From Mesorhizobium sp. M1D.F.Ca.ET.043.01.1.1 (GTDB lineage Bacteria; Pseudomonadota; Alphaproteobacteria; Rhizobiales; Rhizobiaceae): a stretch of DNA of 64,000 nucleotides. The notes beneath the pieces are model-generated. The model did no database searches, was not told where the DNA came from, and saw only the letters and a program-made list of their open reading frames with translations. Of the stretch, positions 17,477 to 26,333 are shown in pieces (positions within the stretch are counted from its first letter, which is position 1; each line of letters starts with the position of its first letter). The position numbers and the translations under genes were made by a program. The stretch spans positions 4,849,001-4,913,000 of the forward strand of contig NZ_CP034444.1 of the NCBI RefSeq assembly GCF_003952385.1, given 5' to 3'.

Positions 17477-18466
17477 CTACATATCGACGACCACGCGGCC
17501 CCTAATCTTGCCGTCGACGATGTCGCGCGCGGCGCCGATGATGCCGTCGAAGCCGATCGAGCGGGACAGCGTCGACAGCTTCCTGAGGTCGAGGTCGGCG
17601 CCGATGCGGCGCCATGCCTCGAGGCGGACCGGTTTCGGCGCCATGACGGAATCGATGCCGAGCAGCGAGACGCCGCGCAGGATGAAAGGCGCGACGCTTG
17701 TCGGAAGGTCCATGCCGCCGGCCAGGCCGCAAGCGGCGATCGCGCCGCCATAGGACGTCATCGAAAGCACATTGGCGAGCGTATGGGTGCCGACAGAGTC
17801 GATGCCGCCGGCCCAGCGTTCCTTGGCGAGCGGCTTTGCCGGCTGGCTGAGCTCGTCGCGCGAGATCACCTCGGCCGCGCCGAGATCGATCAGATAAGGG
17901 CTTTCGGCATTGCGTCCGGTCGAGGCGATCACATGGTAGCCGAGGGTGGAGAGGATCGAGATGGCGACCGAGCCGACGCCGCCGGCGGCCCCCGTCACCA
18001 CCACCGGCCCGCGATCCGGCACGATGCCGTGCCGCTCCAGCGCCATCACGGCGAGCATCGCGGTATAGCCGGCGGTGCCGACGGCCATCGCGTCATGCGG
18101 GATCATGCCGTCGGTCAGCGGCACCAGCCAGTCGCCGTTGACGCGGGCGCGCCCGGCATAGGCGCCGTAATGCGTCTCGCCGACGCCCCAGCCGTTGAGG
18201 ATCACGCGATCGCCCTTGCGCCAGTCGGCATGGGAGGAGGAAATGACGGTGCCGGCGAAATCGATGCCGGGCACCAGCGGCCAGCGGCGCACGACCGGAG
18301 CCTTGCCGGTGATGGCGAGCCCGTCCTTGTAATTCACGGTCGTCGCCTCGACGGCGACGGTGACGTCGCCTTCCATCAGGTCGGCGTCGGAGAGGTCGAC
18401 GATTTCGACCGACTGCTTCTTTTCGGCGTCGCGCGAAACGAGGATGGCTTTGAAGGTCTCGGACAT
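17477..18466 (-). CDS. acuI: Acrylyl-CoA reductase (AcuI/YhdH family MDR oxidoreductase)
   Basis: This is a 329-residue cytoplasmic NADPH-dependent reductase. The AcuI/YhdH subfamily is recognised from VNYKDGLAITGKAPVVRRWPL, PGIDFAGTV, LNGWGVGETHYGAYA and AVGTAGYTAMLAV, with the nucleotide-binding VVVTGAAGGVGSVA near residue 155. Characterised members reduce acryloyl-CoA to propionyl-CoA and help detoxify acrylate. It is the last gene of a minus-strand run after lspA, with 71 bases between them. Confidence 0.87.
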   Translation of the reverse strand: MSETFKAILVSRDAEKKQSVEIVDLSDADLMEGDVTVAVEATTVNYKDGLAITGKAPVVRRWPLVPGIDFAGTVISSSHADWRKGDRVILNGWGVGETHYGAYAGRARVNGDWLVPLTDGMIPHDAMAVGTAGYTAMLAVMALERHGIVPDRGPVVVTGAAGGVGSVAISILSTLGYHVIASTGRNAESPYLIDLGAAEVISRDELSQPAKPLAKERWAGGIDSVGTHTLANVLSMTSYGGAIAACGLAGGMDLPTSVAPFILRGVSLLGIDSVMAPKPVRLEAWRRIGADLDLRKLSTLSRSIGFDGIIGAARDIVDGKIRGRVVVDM

Positions 18467-18537
18467 TTTTGTCTCCTCGGTTCCGGCGGTTTGTTATTGC
18501 GCAGTTGCCTCGACTTTGAGGCGGTGGTCGCGCGAGG

Positions 18538-19026
18538 TCAATTGCCTCGGTCCTGGGGTTTGGTCTCCCGCCGCCAGCCGATCAATTCGTCGAAGACGAC
18601 GAGCGCGGCGCCAACGGAAATGAAGGCGTCGGCGAGATTGAACACCGCGAAGGACCAGACCGGCGTGTGGAACAGGATGTAATCGATGACGTGGCCGTAG
18701 ACCGCGCGGTCGATCAAATTGCCGAGCGCGCCGCCGACGATCAGGGCAAAGCCGATGCGGGCAAGGACGTGGCCGGCGGGCGTGCGCGCCGCCAGATAGA
18801 GCACGAAGGCCACGACGAGCACGGCGATGACCACCAGGCCGGTGTCGCCGAAGGAAGAGAACATCGAGAAGGCGATGCCGGTGTTGTAGGTGCGAAACAG
18901 CGCCAGGAAGGGCAGGAGATCGACCTTTTCCTGGAAGGCGAGGCCGTTCTCGACCAGCTGCTTGATCCACTGGTCGAGCGCGATGGCAACGACGATCAGA
19001 AGGGCATAAGGGGACCAGGATTTCAC
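18538..19026 (-). CDS. lspA: Lipoprotein signal peptidase II
   Basis: This is a 162-residue inner-membrane aspartyl protease that removes signal peptides from prolipoproteins. It has four transmembrane segments and the family motifs DQWIKQ near residue 18, NTGIAFS at about 48-54, GALGNLIDR at 99-107, VIDYI with catalytic D115, and FNLADAFI with catalytic D133. It starts 10 bases after the TrmH-family gene and is presumably co-transcribed with it. Confidence 0.95.
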   Translation of the reverse strand: MKSWSPYALLIVVAIALDQWIKQLVENGLAFQEKVDLLPFLALFRTYNTGIAFSMFSSFGDTGLVVIAVLVVAFVLYLAARTPAGHVLARIGFALIVGGALGNLIDRAVYGHVIDYILFHTPVWSFAVFNLADAFISVGAALVVFDELIGWRRETKPQDRGN

Positions 19027-19035
19027 TTAGCAGCC

Positions 19036-19896
19036 CTATCGCGTGTCGGTAGCGGGGTCGAGCTTCAAGGCGCCGCGCCTGATCTCGAACAGCATCACGC
19101 CGGTGGCGACCGCCAGATTGAGTGAATCGGCGCGGCCGGCCTGCGGGATCCTGAGCAGCCGATCGCAGCTCTCGGCGAGGTTGTCGGGCAGGCCCTGCTG
19201 CTCGTTGCCCATCAGAAGCAGGACCGGGCCCCTGGAGAAGTCGACCGAGCGGTAGTCGACGGCGCCCTTCAGATGCGTGCCGGCGACCAGGCCCGGGAAA
19301 TCGCGGCGCCAGGCGAGGAAGGCCTGCTCCGTCGCCCTGGCGACCGGCACGGCGAAGATCGAGCCCATGGTGGCGCGCACCGTTTCCAGCGAAAACGGAT
19401 CGGTGGTGTCGCCGACCAGGATGATGCCTTTGGCGCCGACGGCATCGACGGTGCGGATGACGGTGCCGAGATTGCCAGGGTCGCGCACGCGGTCGAGCGC
19501 AACCCAGACATCGCCGTCCGTGGCGCGGATATCTTTTAGCGGCAGCGTCTGCTGCGCGAAGACGCCGACGACCATTTGCGGATTCTCGCGGCGGGTGATT
19601 GCCGCCAGCACCTTCTCCGAGACTTCGAGCACGGTGCCGCCGGCGGCGACCGTGCGTGCCGCGACCTTTTCTATCGCCGCGTTGCCGCGCCCGGCCTTGG
19701 CAAAGACCAGGGTGCGGATTTGCCAGCCGAGGTCGAGCGCGTCGATGACCAGCTTCAGGCCTTCGGCCATGAAGGCGTTCTGCTGGTCGCGGAATTTCTT
19801 CAGCGCCAGCGCCCTGATGTCCTTGACCAGCGGATTGGCGAGGCTGGTGACTTCCTTGACCTGCCCGACCGGGCGATGTCCGTCAAATGCGACCAT
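19036..19896 (-). CDS. TrmH/SpoU-family RNA 2'-O-methyltransferase
   Basis: This is a 286-residue SAM-dependent RNA methyltransferase. The N-terminal substrate-binding domain (VTSLANPLVKDIRALALKKFR, AFMAEGLKLV) precedes the knotted SPOUT domain with its three motifs: DRVRDPGNLGTVIRT, VRATMGSIFAVPV and LLLMGNEQQGLPD, ending RIPQAGRADSLNLAVA. The target is probably rRNA, but the nucleotide cannot be told. Its start lies directly after the stop of the upstream methyltransferase gene and its stop is close to lspA, so the three form an operon. Confidence 0.9.
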   Translation of the reverse strand: MVAFDGHRPVGQVKEVTSLANPLVKDIRALALKKFRDQQNAFMAEGLKLVIDALDLGWQIRTLVFAKAGRGNAAIEKVAARTVAAGGTVLEVSEKVLAAITRRENPQMVVGVFAQQTLPLKDIRATDGDVWVALDRVRDPGNLGTVIRTVDAVGAKGIILVGDTTDPFSLETVRATMGSIFAVPVARATEQAFLAWRRDFPGLVAGTHLKGAVDYRSVDFSRGPVLLLMGNEQQGLPDNLAESCDRLLRIPQAGRADSLNLAVATGVMLFEIRRGALKLDPATDTR

Positions 19897-19897
19897 T

Positions 19898-20974
19898 TCA
19901 AGCCACCCAGCGCGAGAACAGCGAGGTCGACAGCGCGCGGCCGGCGGATTTCTCGCGGATGATCAACTCGCCGGATTCGACCGTCCCGCCCATGCCGGCG
20001 AAGGTATCGCGCATCAGGGCATGGATGGCGAAGAAGGAGGCGCGGATCGAATAGGCGGTCAGAACCACGGCCAGCGGCTTCGGCGTCAGGATCGAGCGGC
20101 AGAGGTCGGTGAGCCTTGGCAGATCCTCGAACAATTGCCAGACTTCGCCCTTCGGGCCGCGGCCATAGGCGGGCGGGTCGAAGAGCACGATGTCGTAGCG
20201 GCTGCCGCGGCGCTCCTCGCGCTCGGCGAACTTCACCGCATCCTCGACGATCCAGCGGATCGGCTTGTCGGACAGGCCGGCCATCTCCTGGTTCTCGCGC
20301 GCCCAGCCGATCGCTTTCTTGGAGGCATCGACGTGGGTGACCTCGGCGCCGGCGCGTGCGGCGACCAATGAGGCAAGCCCGGTATAGCCGAAGAGGTTCA
20401 GCACCTTGACCGGACGCCTGGCCGCCGCGATCAGCCCGGCCATATGGTCCCAGTGCGAGGCCTGTTCGGGAAAGACGCCGACATGGCGGAACGAGGTGAA
20501 GCGGCCGAGATAGTCGATGCCGTCATGCTTCATCGGCCAGGTCTCGCCGAGCGGCGCTTTCGGGAAACGCCAGCGGCCGATGCCTTCCTCGTCGGTATCG
20601 CCGGTGAAGATGGCGTCGGCGCGCTCCCATTCCTTGGCGGCAAGCGCCCGCTGCCAGATCGCCTGGCCTTCAGGGCGAACGATGCGGTAGGGGCCGTACT
20701 GCTCCAGTTTTTCGCCGGCGCCGCTGTCCAGCAGCGCATAATCGGCATTGGGCGCGACCTCGAGGATCAGCGGCAGCCGCTCGGCGGGCAAGGGACCCTC
20801 GCGGCGCTGGAGCACCCGCGGCGCAGGGTTGGCGTCCTGCCGATCCAGCGATTTCGTTTCCGGGCGCTCGCCGGTCTTTGGCGGTGCCGGGGCAAACGTG
20901 TCGCGCGGGCGCACCGGCTCTGTTCTTGCAGAGTGCGGACGGCTGTCGCGGCGCTTGTCGCGAAAGGATTTCAA
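19898..20974 (-). CDS. Class I SAM-dependent rRNA methyltransferase (RlmI-like)
   Basis: This soluble methyltransferase is of about 358 residues. The central part contains the SAM-binding LNLFGYTGLASLVAARAGAEVTHVDASKKAIGWARENQ and the catalytic motif VLFDPPAYGRGP, as in RlmI/RlmK-type 23S rRNA cytosine methyltransferases. The first 80 residues are basic and Pro-rich. The open frame runs far upstream with no ATG near the conserved part. I chose the TTG at 20974 because GGAGA lies about 10 bases before it; the nearby ATG at 20984 is in another frame. Its stop precedes the TrmH gene start by one base. Confidence 0.85.
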   Translation of the reverse strand: MKSFRDKRRDSRPHSARTEPVRPRDTFAPAPPKTGERPETKSLDRQDANPAPRVLQRREGPLPAERLPLILEVAPNADYALLDSGAGEKLEQYGPYRIVRPEGQAIWQRALAAKEWERADAIFTGDTDEEGIGRWRFPKAPLGETWPMKHDGIDYLGRFTSFRHVGVFPEQASHWDHMAGLIAAARRPVKVLNLFGYTGLASLVAARAGAEVTHVDASKKAIGWARENQEMAGLSDKPIRWIVEDAVKFAEREERRGSRYDIVLFDPPAYGRGPKGEVWQLFEDLPRLTDLCRSILTPKPLAVVLTAYSIRASFFAIHALMRDTFAGMGGTVESGELIIREKSAGRALSTSLFSRWVA

Positions 20975-21063
20975 GAAGAGGCATCTCCGGCGGTTCGGCC
21001 CGCTTCTGCCACAGCTATGCCCACCGGCGCAACAAAGGCGCGTGCAGCGCGGCCATCCGGAGC

Positions 21064-21549
21064 TTAGACCTGGCGGATCGACAGCATGCCGAAAGCAAGC
21101 GAAATGAAACCGATGGCCTTGGCGGCCGTAACCGCCATATGGCCGGTCTCCCAGCGCAACCGGATGGCGGCGAAATTCTCGGGGATCGGTCCGGGTGTCC
21201 ACGTCGCGAGGACGTCGTTGGCCGGTTTGACGAGCCCGAACCAGAGCGCCAGCGAGACGGCATAAAGCAATGTAGCGACGAGGACGAACCAGAAGGCAGT
21301 GGCTTGGCCGCGCAGCATCCACGCAAGCAGTGCCGGGCAGAAGATCGCGGCGAGATCGAGCGGCGCTCCTACTAGCAGAAACAGCTGGAACTGTGCGTTG
21401 AAAACGGTCGCCTCGCGCCAAAGCGCGGGCGACCATCTCGTCAACCTGGGAAGCGATTCCAGGGCATGGGCAAAGGACGGTCCTAGGCTGAGCGCCGCTA
21501 TCGTTATGGTCAGGACCGACCAGAAGAACAGATATCCGCGCATCTCCAT
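21064..21549 (-). CDS. DUF1772 family membrane protein
   Basis: This 161-residue inner-membrane protein has four hydrophobic segments. Features typical of DUF1772 (the anthrone-oxygenase-like fold) are the N-terminal ALSLGPSFAHALESLPRL, the middle VGAPLDLAAI, and the RLRWETGHMAVTAAKAIGF segment with its conserved RWE..H before the last helix. No biochemical role is established for bacterial members. It is divergent from the WYL regulator gene about 100 bases away and may be its target. Confidence 0.8.
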   Translation of the reverse strand: MEMRGYLFFWSVLTITIAALSLGPSFAHALESLPRLTRWSPALWREATVFNAQFQLFLLVGAPLDLAAIFCPALLAWMLRGQATAFWFVLVATLLYAVSLALWFGLVKPANDVLATWTPGPIPENFAAIRLRWETGHMAVTAAKAIGFISLAFGMLSIRQV

Positions 21550-21646
21550 CGGGGAGACAACGGCATCGGAGCGCAGGCGTTCCGACGCTGCCTTGCAGCG
21601 GCGCGCGCTGGGGACCTATGGTCGGGCTGCAGCAAACAGCAAATCG

Positions 21647-22357
21647 ATGGCCCGTTCCGAACGCCTCCTTGACCTGATCCAGATCCTGCGCCGCCATCGC
21701 CGGCCGGTGAGCGGCCGCATGCTCGCGGATGACATGGGCGTGTCGATCCGCACGCTTTATCGCGACATCGCGACGCTGCAGGGGCAAGGGGCGCCGATCG
21801 AAGGCGAGGCGGGGCTGGGCTATGTGCTGAAGCCCGGCTTCATGCTGCCGCCGCTGATGTTCACCGACGAGGAGATCGAGGCGATCGTGCTCGGTTCGCG
21901 CTGGGTGGCGAAACAGCCGGACAAGCGGCTGGCCGCGGCCGCGACGGATGCGCTATCGAAGATCGCTGCGGTGCTGCCGGACGATTTGCGCGAGGATCTC
22001 GACGCCACGACGCTGCTGGTCGGGCCGGGTTCTGGAACCGTCGAGGCGATCGACCTCGGTGTGGTGCGGCAGGCGATCCGCAACGAGCGCAAGCTCGGCT
22101 TCCTCTACCGCGATGCCGGCGGCGCCACGTCGGAGCGCTTGGTCTGGCCGTTCGCTCTCGGCTTCTTCGACAAGGTTCGGGTGATGGTGGCATGGTGCGA
22201 GATGCGCCGGGATTTTCGCCACTTCCGCGCCGATCGCATGTCCCACCTCACCGCCACCGATATCCGCTATCCGCGCCGCCGCCAGGTAATGCTGAAGGAA
22301 TGGCGGGCGACGCACGACAAGCCGGGCCAGAACGCGGCGTCAGACTCCGCTGGTTGA
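21647..22357 (+). CDS. YafY-type transcriptional regulator (HTH_11 and WYL domains)
   Basis: This is a 236-residue DNA-binding regulator. The N-terminal winged helix begins MARSERLLDLIQILRRHR, followed by VSIRTLYRDIATLQ. The middle linker leads to a WYL-like ligand-binding domain (about 135-225: RNERKLGFLYRDAGG, VWPFALGFFDKVRVMVAWC). The strict W-Y-L triad is not present in that form. It is divergent from the DUF1772 gene and upstream of a VOC gene and a broken EVE gene in the same direction, which are likely targets. Confidence 0.87.
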   Translation: MARSERLLDLIQILRRHRRPVSGRMLADDMGVSIRTLYRDIATLQGQGAPIEGEAGLGYVLKPGFMLPPLMFTDEEIEAIVLGSRWVAKQPDKRLAAAATDALSKIAAVLPDDLREDLDATTLLVGPGSGTVEAIDLGVVRQAIRNERKLGFLYRDAGGATSERLVWPFALGFFDKVRVMVAWCEMRRDFRHFRADRMSHLTATDIRYPRRRQVMLKEWRATHDKPGQNAASDSAG

Positions 22358-22427
22358 TGCTACTGCCAGAATCTGACAGTGGTGGAGGTTAAACCACCTG
22401 TCGTTCAAACAAACTTGGAGATCTGAC

Positions 22428-22808
22428 ATGGTCACGCCCAATTTCGCCATCCTCTACGTCGACAGCCCGGAACGGAGCGGCGCCTTCTATGCTTCACTGC
22501 TTGGGCGCGAGCCGGTCGAGACCTCGCCCACATTCGCCATGTTCGTGCTCGACAAGGGCTTCAAGCTCGGGCTCTGGTCGCGCCACACCGTTGAGCCGGC
22601 GGCCGCCGCGGCGGGCGGAGGCGGCGAGCTGGTGCTTGCGGTCGAGAACGCGGCCGCCGTCGACGCCACCCATTCCGACTGGGCGAAGCGCGGCCTGAAA
22701 ATCCTCCAGACCCCGACCGACATGGATTTCGGCCGCACGTTCGTCGCGCTCGACCCCGACAATCACCGCTTGCGCGTCTACTGGCCTTTCGAGGGAGCGC
22801 AGGGATGA
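22428..22808 (+). CDS. VOC (glyoxalase/bleomycin-resistance fold) family protein
   Basis: This 126-residue soluble protein has the two beta-alpha-beta-beta-beta modules of the vicinal oxygen chelate fold: [22 protein letters not shown] at the start and [14 protein letters not shown] at the end. The usual metal-ligand pattern is incomplete, so it may bind rather than convert its ligand. It overlaps the next gene by ATGA and lies 70 bases after the WYL regulator, so the three probably form one unit. Confidence 0.85.
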   Translation: MVTPNFAILYVDSPERSGAFYASLLGREPVETSPTFAMFVLDKGFKLGLWSRHTVEPAAAAAGGGGELVLAVENAAAVDATHSDWAKRGLKILQTPTDMDFGRTFVALDPDNHRLRVYWPFEGAQG

Positions 22809-23242
22809 GCGCCTACTGGGTCGCTGTCGCATCGGCCGGGCATGTCAGGATCGGCCGCCAGGCCGGCTTCATGCAGGTCAATCACGGCAAGGCCTCACCG
22901 CTGCGCCGTATCAAGCCGGGCGACGGCATCGTCTACTACTCGCCGAGCACCGTGCTCGGCGAGAAGGACGGGCTGCAGTCCTTTACGGCAATAGGCACGG
23001 TGCGCGAAGGCGAGATCTACCAGGGCGAGATGGGCGGCGGCTTCACGCCGGCGCGGCGCGACGTCGATTGATCAGACGCCAGGGAAGCGCCGATCAAGCC
23101 GCTGCTCGACCGCCTTGATTTCACCGCCGGCAAGCCGAATTGGGGCTATCAGCTTCGTTTCGGCCTGTTCGAGATCAGCGAGCACGACTTCCGACTGATC
23201 GGCGGGGCGATGGGCGTAAAGCCGGCGGTGTCGGCTATTTGA
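22805..23242 (+). pseudogene. EVE-domain (PUA-like) protein interrupted by an in-frame TGA
   Basis: The frame encodes a typical 145-residue EVE protein, a fold that binds modified nucleobases, except for a TGA at 23069-23071. Before it are [24 protein letters not shown] and [13 protein letters not shown]; after it, in the same frame, are REAPIKPLLDRLDF, GKPNWGYQLRFGLFEIS and DFRLIGGAMG, ending at 23242. Homologues usually carry an aromatic residue at this position, so TGG to TGA is the simplest explanation. Its 3' end overlaps the convergent cyclodeaminase gene by 8 bases. Confidence 0.85.
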
Positions 23243-24197
23243 GCGCCTTGCAGACGGCGATGCCGGCGGCGAGGTCTTCGAGCGCGGCGCCGACCGACTT
23301 GAACAGCGTGATCTCGTCGTCGCTTCGCCGGCCCTGTTTCTCGCCGCGCGCCAGCTCATGCAGGTCGGCGACGATCGCTTCCGGTTTCAGCACGCCGGAA
23401 GCGAGTGGCTGGACGATGTCGCCGGCCTCCTTGGTGGCGCCGGCGCGGGTGTCGACAAAGACGCGGGCGCGAGAAATCGCCTCATCGTCGCTCTCGCGCA
23501 TCTGCGGCGTGAAGCCGCCGACCAGGTCGACATGGGTGCCGGGCGTCAAAAGCGCACCCTTGATCAGCGGCGTGGTCGAAATCGTCGCCGAGGCGATGAT
23601 GTCGGCCTCGCCAAGCTCGGCTTCGAGATCGCCGGCAGCGCTGGCCGGGTGACCTTCGGCACGCAGTGCGCTTGCCACTTTTTCGGCATTGGCCGGCGTG
23701 CGGTTCCAGATATGGATGGACTTGATCGGCCGCACCGCCGAATGCGCCTTGGCAAGGAAGGACGACAGCGCGCCGGCGCCGATCACCAGCAGCCGCGAAG
23801 CGTCCTCGCGGGCAAGATAGGAGGCGGCGAGTGCCGAGGCGCAAGCTGTGCGCCATTGCGTCAGCCGCTGGCCGTCGATCAGCGCCTGCGGCTCTCCGGT
23901 CACGCCGTCGAGTAGCAGATAGAGGCCCATCACCGCCGGCTTGCCGATGGCGTTGTTGTCCGGCGAGACGGTGACGATCTTGACGCCGATATGGCCGCCG
24001 GCCGAACTGCCCGCGGCGTTGAAGTCCGTCCAGGCCGGCATCAACAGCAGCGTCGAGGCGGCGCCGTCCGGCCGTTCGACGGCGTGGTGATGGCGCACCG
24101 GCTGCACGGCGCCGTCGCGGAAGGCGATGCGCAGCGTCTCGACCAGCCCTGGAAAGGTCAGTGCGCGATCGACCTCGGCGGCCGAGATGGTCAGCAT
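23235..24197 (-). CDS. Ornithine cyclodeaminase / mu-crystallin family protein
   Basis: This is a 320-residue NAD(P)-dependent enzyme with the family order of motifs: substrate-binding N-terminus (GGHIGVKIVTVSPDN, GLYLLLDGVTGEPQALIDGQRLTQWRTACASA), the Rossmann segment LLVIGAGALSSFLAKAHS, then HVDLVGGFTPQMRESD and the late acidic DLHELARG. Members include ornithine cyclodeaminase, alanine dehydrogenase and ketimine reductases, and substrate cannot be assigned. It is convergent with the EVE gene. Upstream on its strand lies lapA. Confidence 0.87.
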   Translation of the reverse strand: MLTISAAEVDRALTFPGLVETLRIAFRDGAVQPVRHHHAVERPDGAASTLLLMPAWTDFNAAGSSAGGHIGVKIVTVSPDNNAIGKPAVMGLYLLLDGVTGEPQALIDGQRLTQWRTACASALAASYLAREDASRLLVIGAGALSSFLAKAHSAVRPIKSIHIWNRTPANAEKVASALRAEGHPASAAGDLEAELGEADIIASATISTTPLIKGALLTPGTHVDLVGGFTPQMRESDDEAISRARVFVDTRAGATKEAGDIVQPLASGVLKPEAIVADLHELARGEKQGRRSDDEITLFKSVGAALEDLAAGIAVCKALK

Positions 24198-24222
24198 GGC
24201 ACGCTCCGTAACGGTATGCCGT

Positions 24223-24549
24223 TCAGTTCGTCGGCAGCGCCGGCCCTTTCGGCGCAGCGGGCGCGCGGCTCACTGCCTGGCGCAGGTTCTCGGCCTCCAG
24301 TCCGCGCTGGCGCGCAAGCTTGCGATAGCGGCCCTGCTTCACCCAGGTCGCCATGCTGCCGACGATCATGCCGACGGCCAAAGCCAGGAACAGGAAGATG
24401 AAGAGCGGCAAATTCAGCGTCAGCGCCGGATTGCCCGGATGGAACGGGTCGAGCGTGAAGGCGACCGGTCCGCGGTTGGCGACGGCAAGCGCGATCAGGA
24501 TGACGGCCAGCGGCACGAAGACCACGACGAGCACGAAGCGATTGAACAT
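24223..24549 (-). CDS. lapA: LapA-domain (DUF1049) inner-membrane protein
   Basis: This 108-residue protein has two transmembrane helices (about 4-24 and 47-68) and a cytoplasmic Arg/Lys-rich, partly coiled tail. It matches LapA-family proteins by the topology, by the ANRGPVAFTLDP loop and by FLFLALAVGMIVGSMATW. In enterobacteria LapA works with LapB in tuning LpxC and LPS synthesis; no lapB is adjacent here. The upstream ihfB and sppA in the same direction form a usual rhizobial block. Confidence 0.8.
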   Translation of the reverse strand: MFNRFVLVVVFVPLAVILIALAVANRGPVAFTLDPFHPGNPALTLNLPLFIFLFLALAVGMIVGSMATWVKQGRYRKLARQRGLEAENLRQAVSRAPAAPKGPALPTN

Positions 24550-24629
24550 CAGATCTCCATGGAGAGGCGACTTAAAAGCGCGCTGCGATCCTTCAGGTTT
24601 GCCCTGTGCGCTTCAGGTTTTGATACTGC

Positions 24630-24674
24630 GCATGTCTTTGTCCCGAAACCGGTTCCCACTTTCGCGAGACATGC
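24630..24674. repeat. Rhizobial palindromic intergenic element between ihfB and lapA
   Basis: The ends GCATGTCT (24630-24637) and AGACATGC (24667-24674) are perfectly complementary. The middle reads TCCCGAAACCGGTTCCCACTT. From memory this block is widespread between genes in Mesorhizobium and Rhizobium. It accounts for most of the 166-base gap. Confidence 0.65.
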
Positions 24675-24715
24675 TTTCAGCGCCGAGAGGTCGTTTCGAC
24701 CTGCCGCCGCGGCGC

Positions 24716-25000
24716 CTATTTGCCGCCGTTCAGCCTTTCGCGCAACTCCTTGCCGGTCTTGAAGAACGGCACCCACTTCTCCTCGACCTCGACGGATTCG
24801 CCGGTGCGCGGGTTGCGGCCGGTGCGGGCAGGACGGTTTTTGACCGAAAAAGCGCCGAAACCGCGCAGCTCGACCCTGTTGCCTTCGGCGAGCGCGTCGG
24901 TGATCTCGTCAAAGATCGCGCCGACGATGTTTTCAACGTCGCGCAAAAAGAGATGCGGGTTGCGCGCGGCAATGATCTGCACAAGTTCGGATTTGATCAT
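24716..25000 (-). CDS. ihfB: Integration host factor subunit beta
   Basis: This is a 94-residue nucleoid DNA-bending protein. The HU/IHF fold is clear: [17 protein letters not shown] at the start, [17 protein letters not shown] in the middle and the DNA-arm signature RNPRTGE near residue 63. The tail [15 protein letters not shown] is characteristic of the beta subunit. It follows sppA with 78 bases between them. Confidence 0.95.
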   Translation of the reverse strand: MIKSELVQIIAARNPHLFLRDVENIVGAIFDEITDALAEGNRVELRGFGAFSVKNRPARTGRNPRTGESVEVEEKWVPFFKTGKELRERLNGGK

Positions 25001-25078
25001 GAGAACGTTCCCCGTAAACCACTGCGGTCAAATTATCAGGATGATTTTATTGCTTTATTTGGCTCGTCCCAACAATTG

Positions 25079-26062
25079 TCAAGGGTGCCAGACCGAAACG
25101 AGACCGTCAAGGAACAAGCGGCCGGCGCCAAGTTCGTGAATGATGTCGCCGCCGGCGTCCGGCAGGCCGAGCGCGCCGGCGACGGCTTTGGTCATGCTCT
25201 TCGAAAACGGCAAACCGCGCCGGTCCGTGTCCTTCCACTCGACGACCTTGAGCTTGCTGTCGACGCCCTTGGTCGCAAGCCAGTCGATCGCCTCGGCCTC
25301 GCCGCCGACCGCGTCGACCAGGTGGTTGCCGAGCGCCTGGCGGCCGGTGAAGATCGACCCGTCGGCCAGCGCCAGCGCCTGTTCATGGCTCATCTTGCGC
25401 CGCTCTGCGACGATGCCGACGAACCAGTCATAGCTGTCGAGGATGAGCTTGCGCACCATGGCGCGCTCGTCGTCATTGGTCGGCTTGAAGGGCGAGGGCG
25501 AGGCCTTGAGCGGCGAGGACTTCACCTCTTCCAGCTTGATGCCGAGCTTGTCCATCAGGCTGCTGACGTCGGGGTACTGGATCAGCACGCCGATCGAGCC
25601 GACGATCGAGGTCTTGCGGGCAACGATATGGTCAGCCGCGCTTGCGATCATGTAACCGGCGGACGCCGCCAGCGTGCCGACCTCCGCCGCCACCGGCTTG
25701 TCGCCGGCAAGCTTGCGCACCTCCTCGTAGATCGACTCGCCGCCGACCGTGGTGCCTCCGGGCGAATCGATCGACAGGATGACGCCCTTCACGGTCGGCG
25801 ATTTGCGGATCGTCTCCAGCCTTTTGATCAGCTCCTCGTCCTCGGTGATGGTGCCCTCGATCTTGACCTTGGCGATGTGATCGACCGCCCGGCCGGTGAA
25901 ATCGTCATTGTAGACCCATGCCGAAAAGGCGATCAGCGCCGCCGCCAGAACCACAAACGCGGCCACGCGCCAGAAGGTCAGCTTGCGGCGCAAGCGGCGG
26001 CGGTCGATCAGGTCGTCGGCTCTCATTGCCATCGTCAGCCTCACAATCGGTGGGGAAAGCAC
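25079..26062 (-). CDS. sppA: Signal peptide peptidase SppA (short form)
   Basis: This is a 327-residue inner-membrane serine protease that degrades cleaved signal peptides. One N-terminal anchor (about 30-47) precedes the ClpP-like domain with GVILSIDSPGGTTVGGESIYE, the serine nucleophile region TLAASAGYMIASAAD and TSIVGSIGVL. The single-domain length suits the short SppA family, where Ser and Lys form the catalytic dyad across subunits. It heads the sppA-ihfB-lapA run. Confidence 0.92.
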   Translation of the reverse strand: MLSPPIVRLTMAMRADDLIDRRRLRRKLTFWRVAAFVVLAAALIAFSAWVYNDDFTGRAVDHIAKVKIEGTITEDEELIKRLETIRKSPTVKGVILSIDSPGGTTVGGESIYEEVRKLAGDKPVAAEVGTLAASAGYMIASAADHIVARKTSIVGSIGVLIQYPDVSSLMDKLGIKLEEVKSSPLKASPSPFKPTNDDERAMVRKLILDSYDWFVGIVAERRKMSHEQALALADGSIFTGRQALGNHLVDAVGGEAEAIDWLATKGVDSKLKVVEWKDTDRRGLPFSKSMTKAVAGALGLPDAGGDIIHELGAGRLFLDGLVSVWHP

Positions 26063-26333
26063 GCTTTTAAAGCAACCACCCGCGCGCGGCTACCGTTTCC
26101 TGAAGGCCCGACAGGTCTCGGCGCAACTTGGCAATCACGACAACCTCACGAAAAATTAACGCAGCCGGCCCCTATCTGCTATGAAAGGCTGGCAGTTCAG
26201 CCGAATTCGTCCTAGTCGTGCGGTAGTAGCCGTCACATTTTTGCAGTTTTCCTCCGCTTGTGCTTGCTTGCGGGGACCGGCATACCACCTATAGGCGGTG
26301 TTTGGCGGGGCAAGGGCTCATTAGAAAACAGTC

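Noticed and set aside
23069..23071. TGA as a selenocysteine codon in the EVE gene
   Set aside because: The EVE domain has no selenocysteine or cysteine at this place in the homologues I know, and no insertion element is apparent; a changed Trp codon is simpler.
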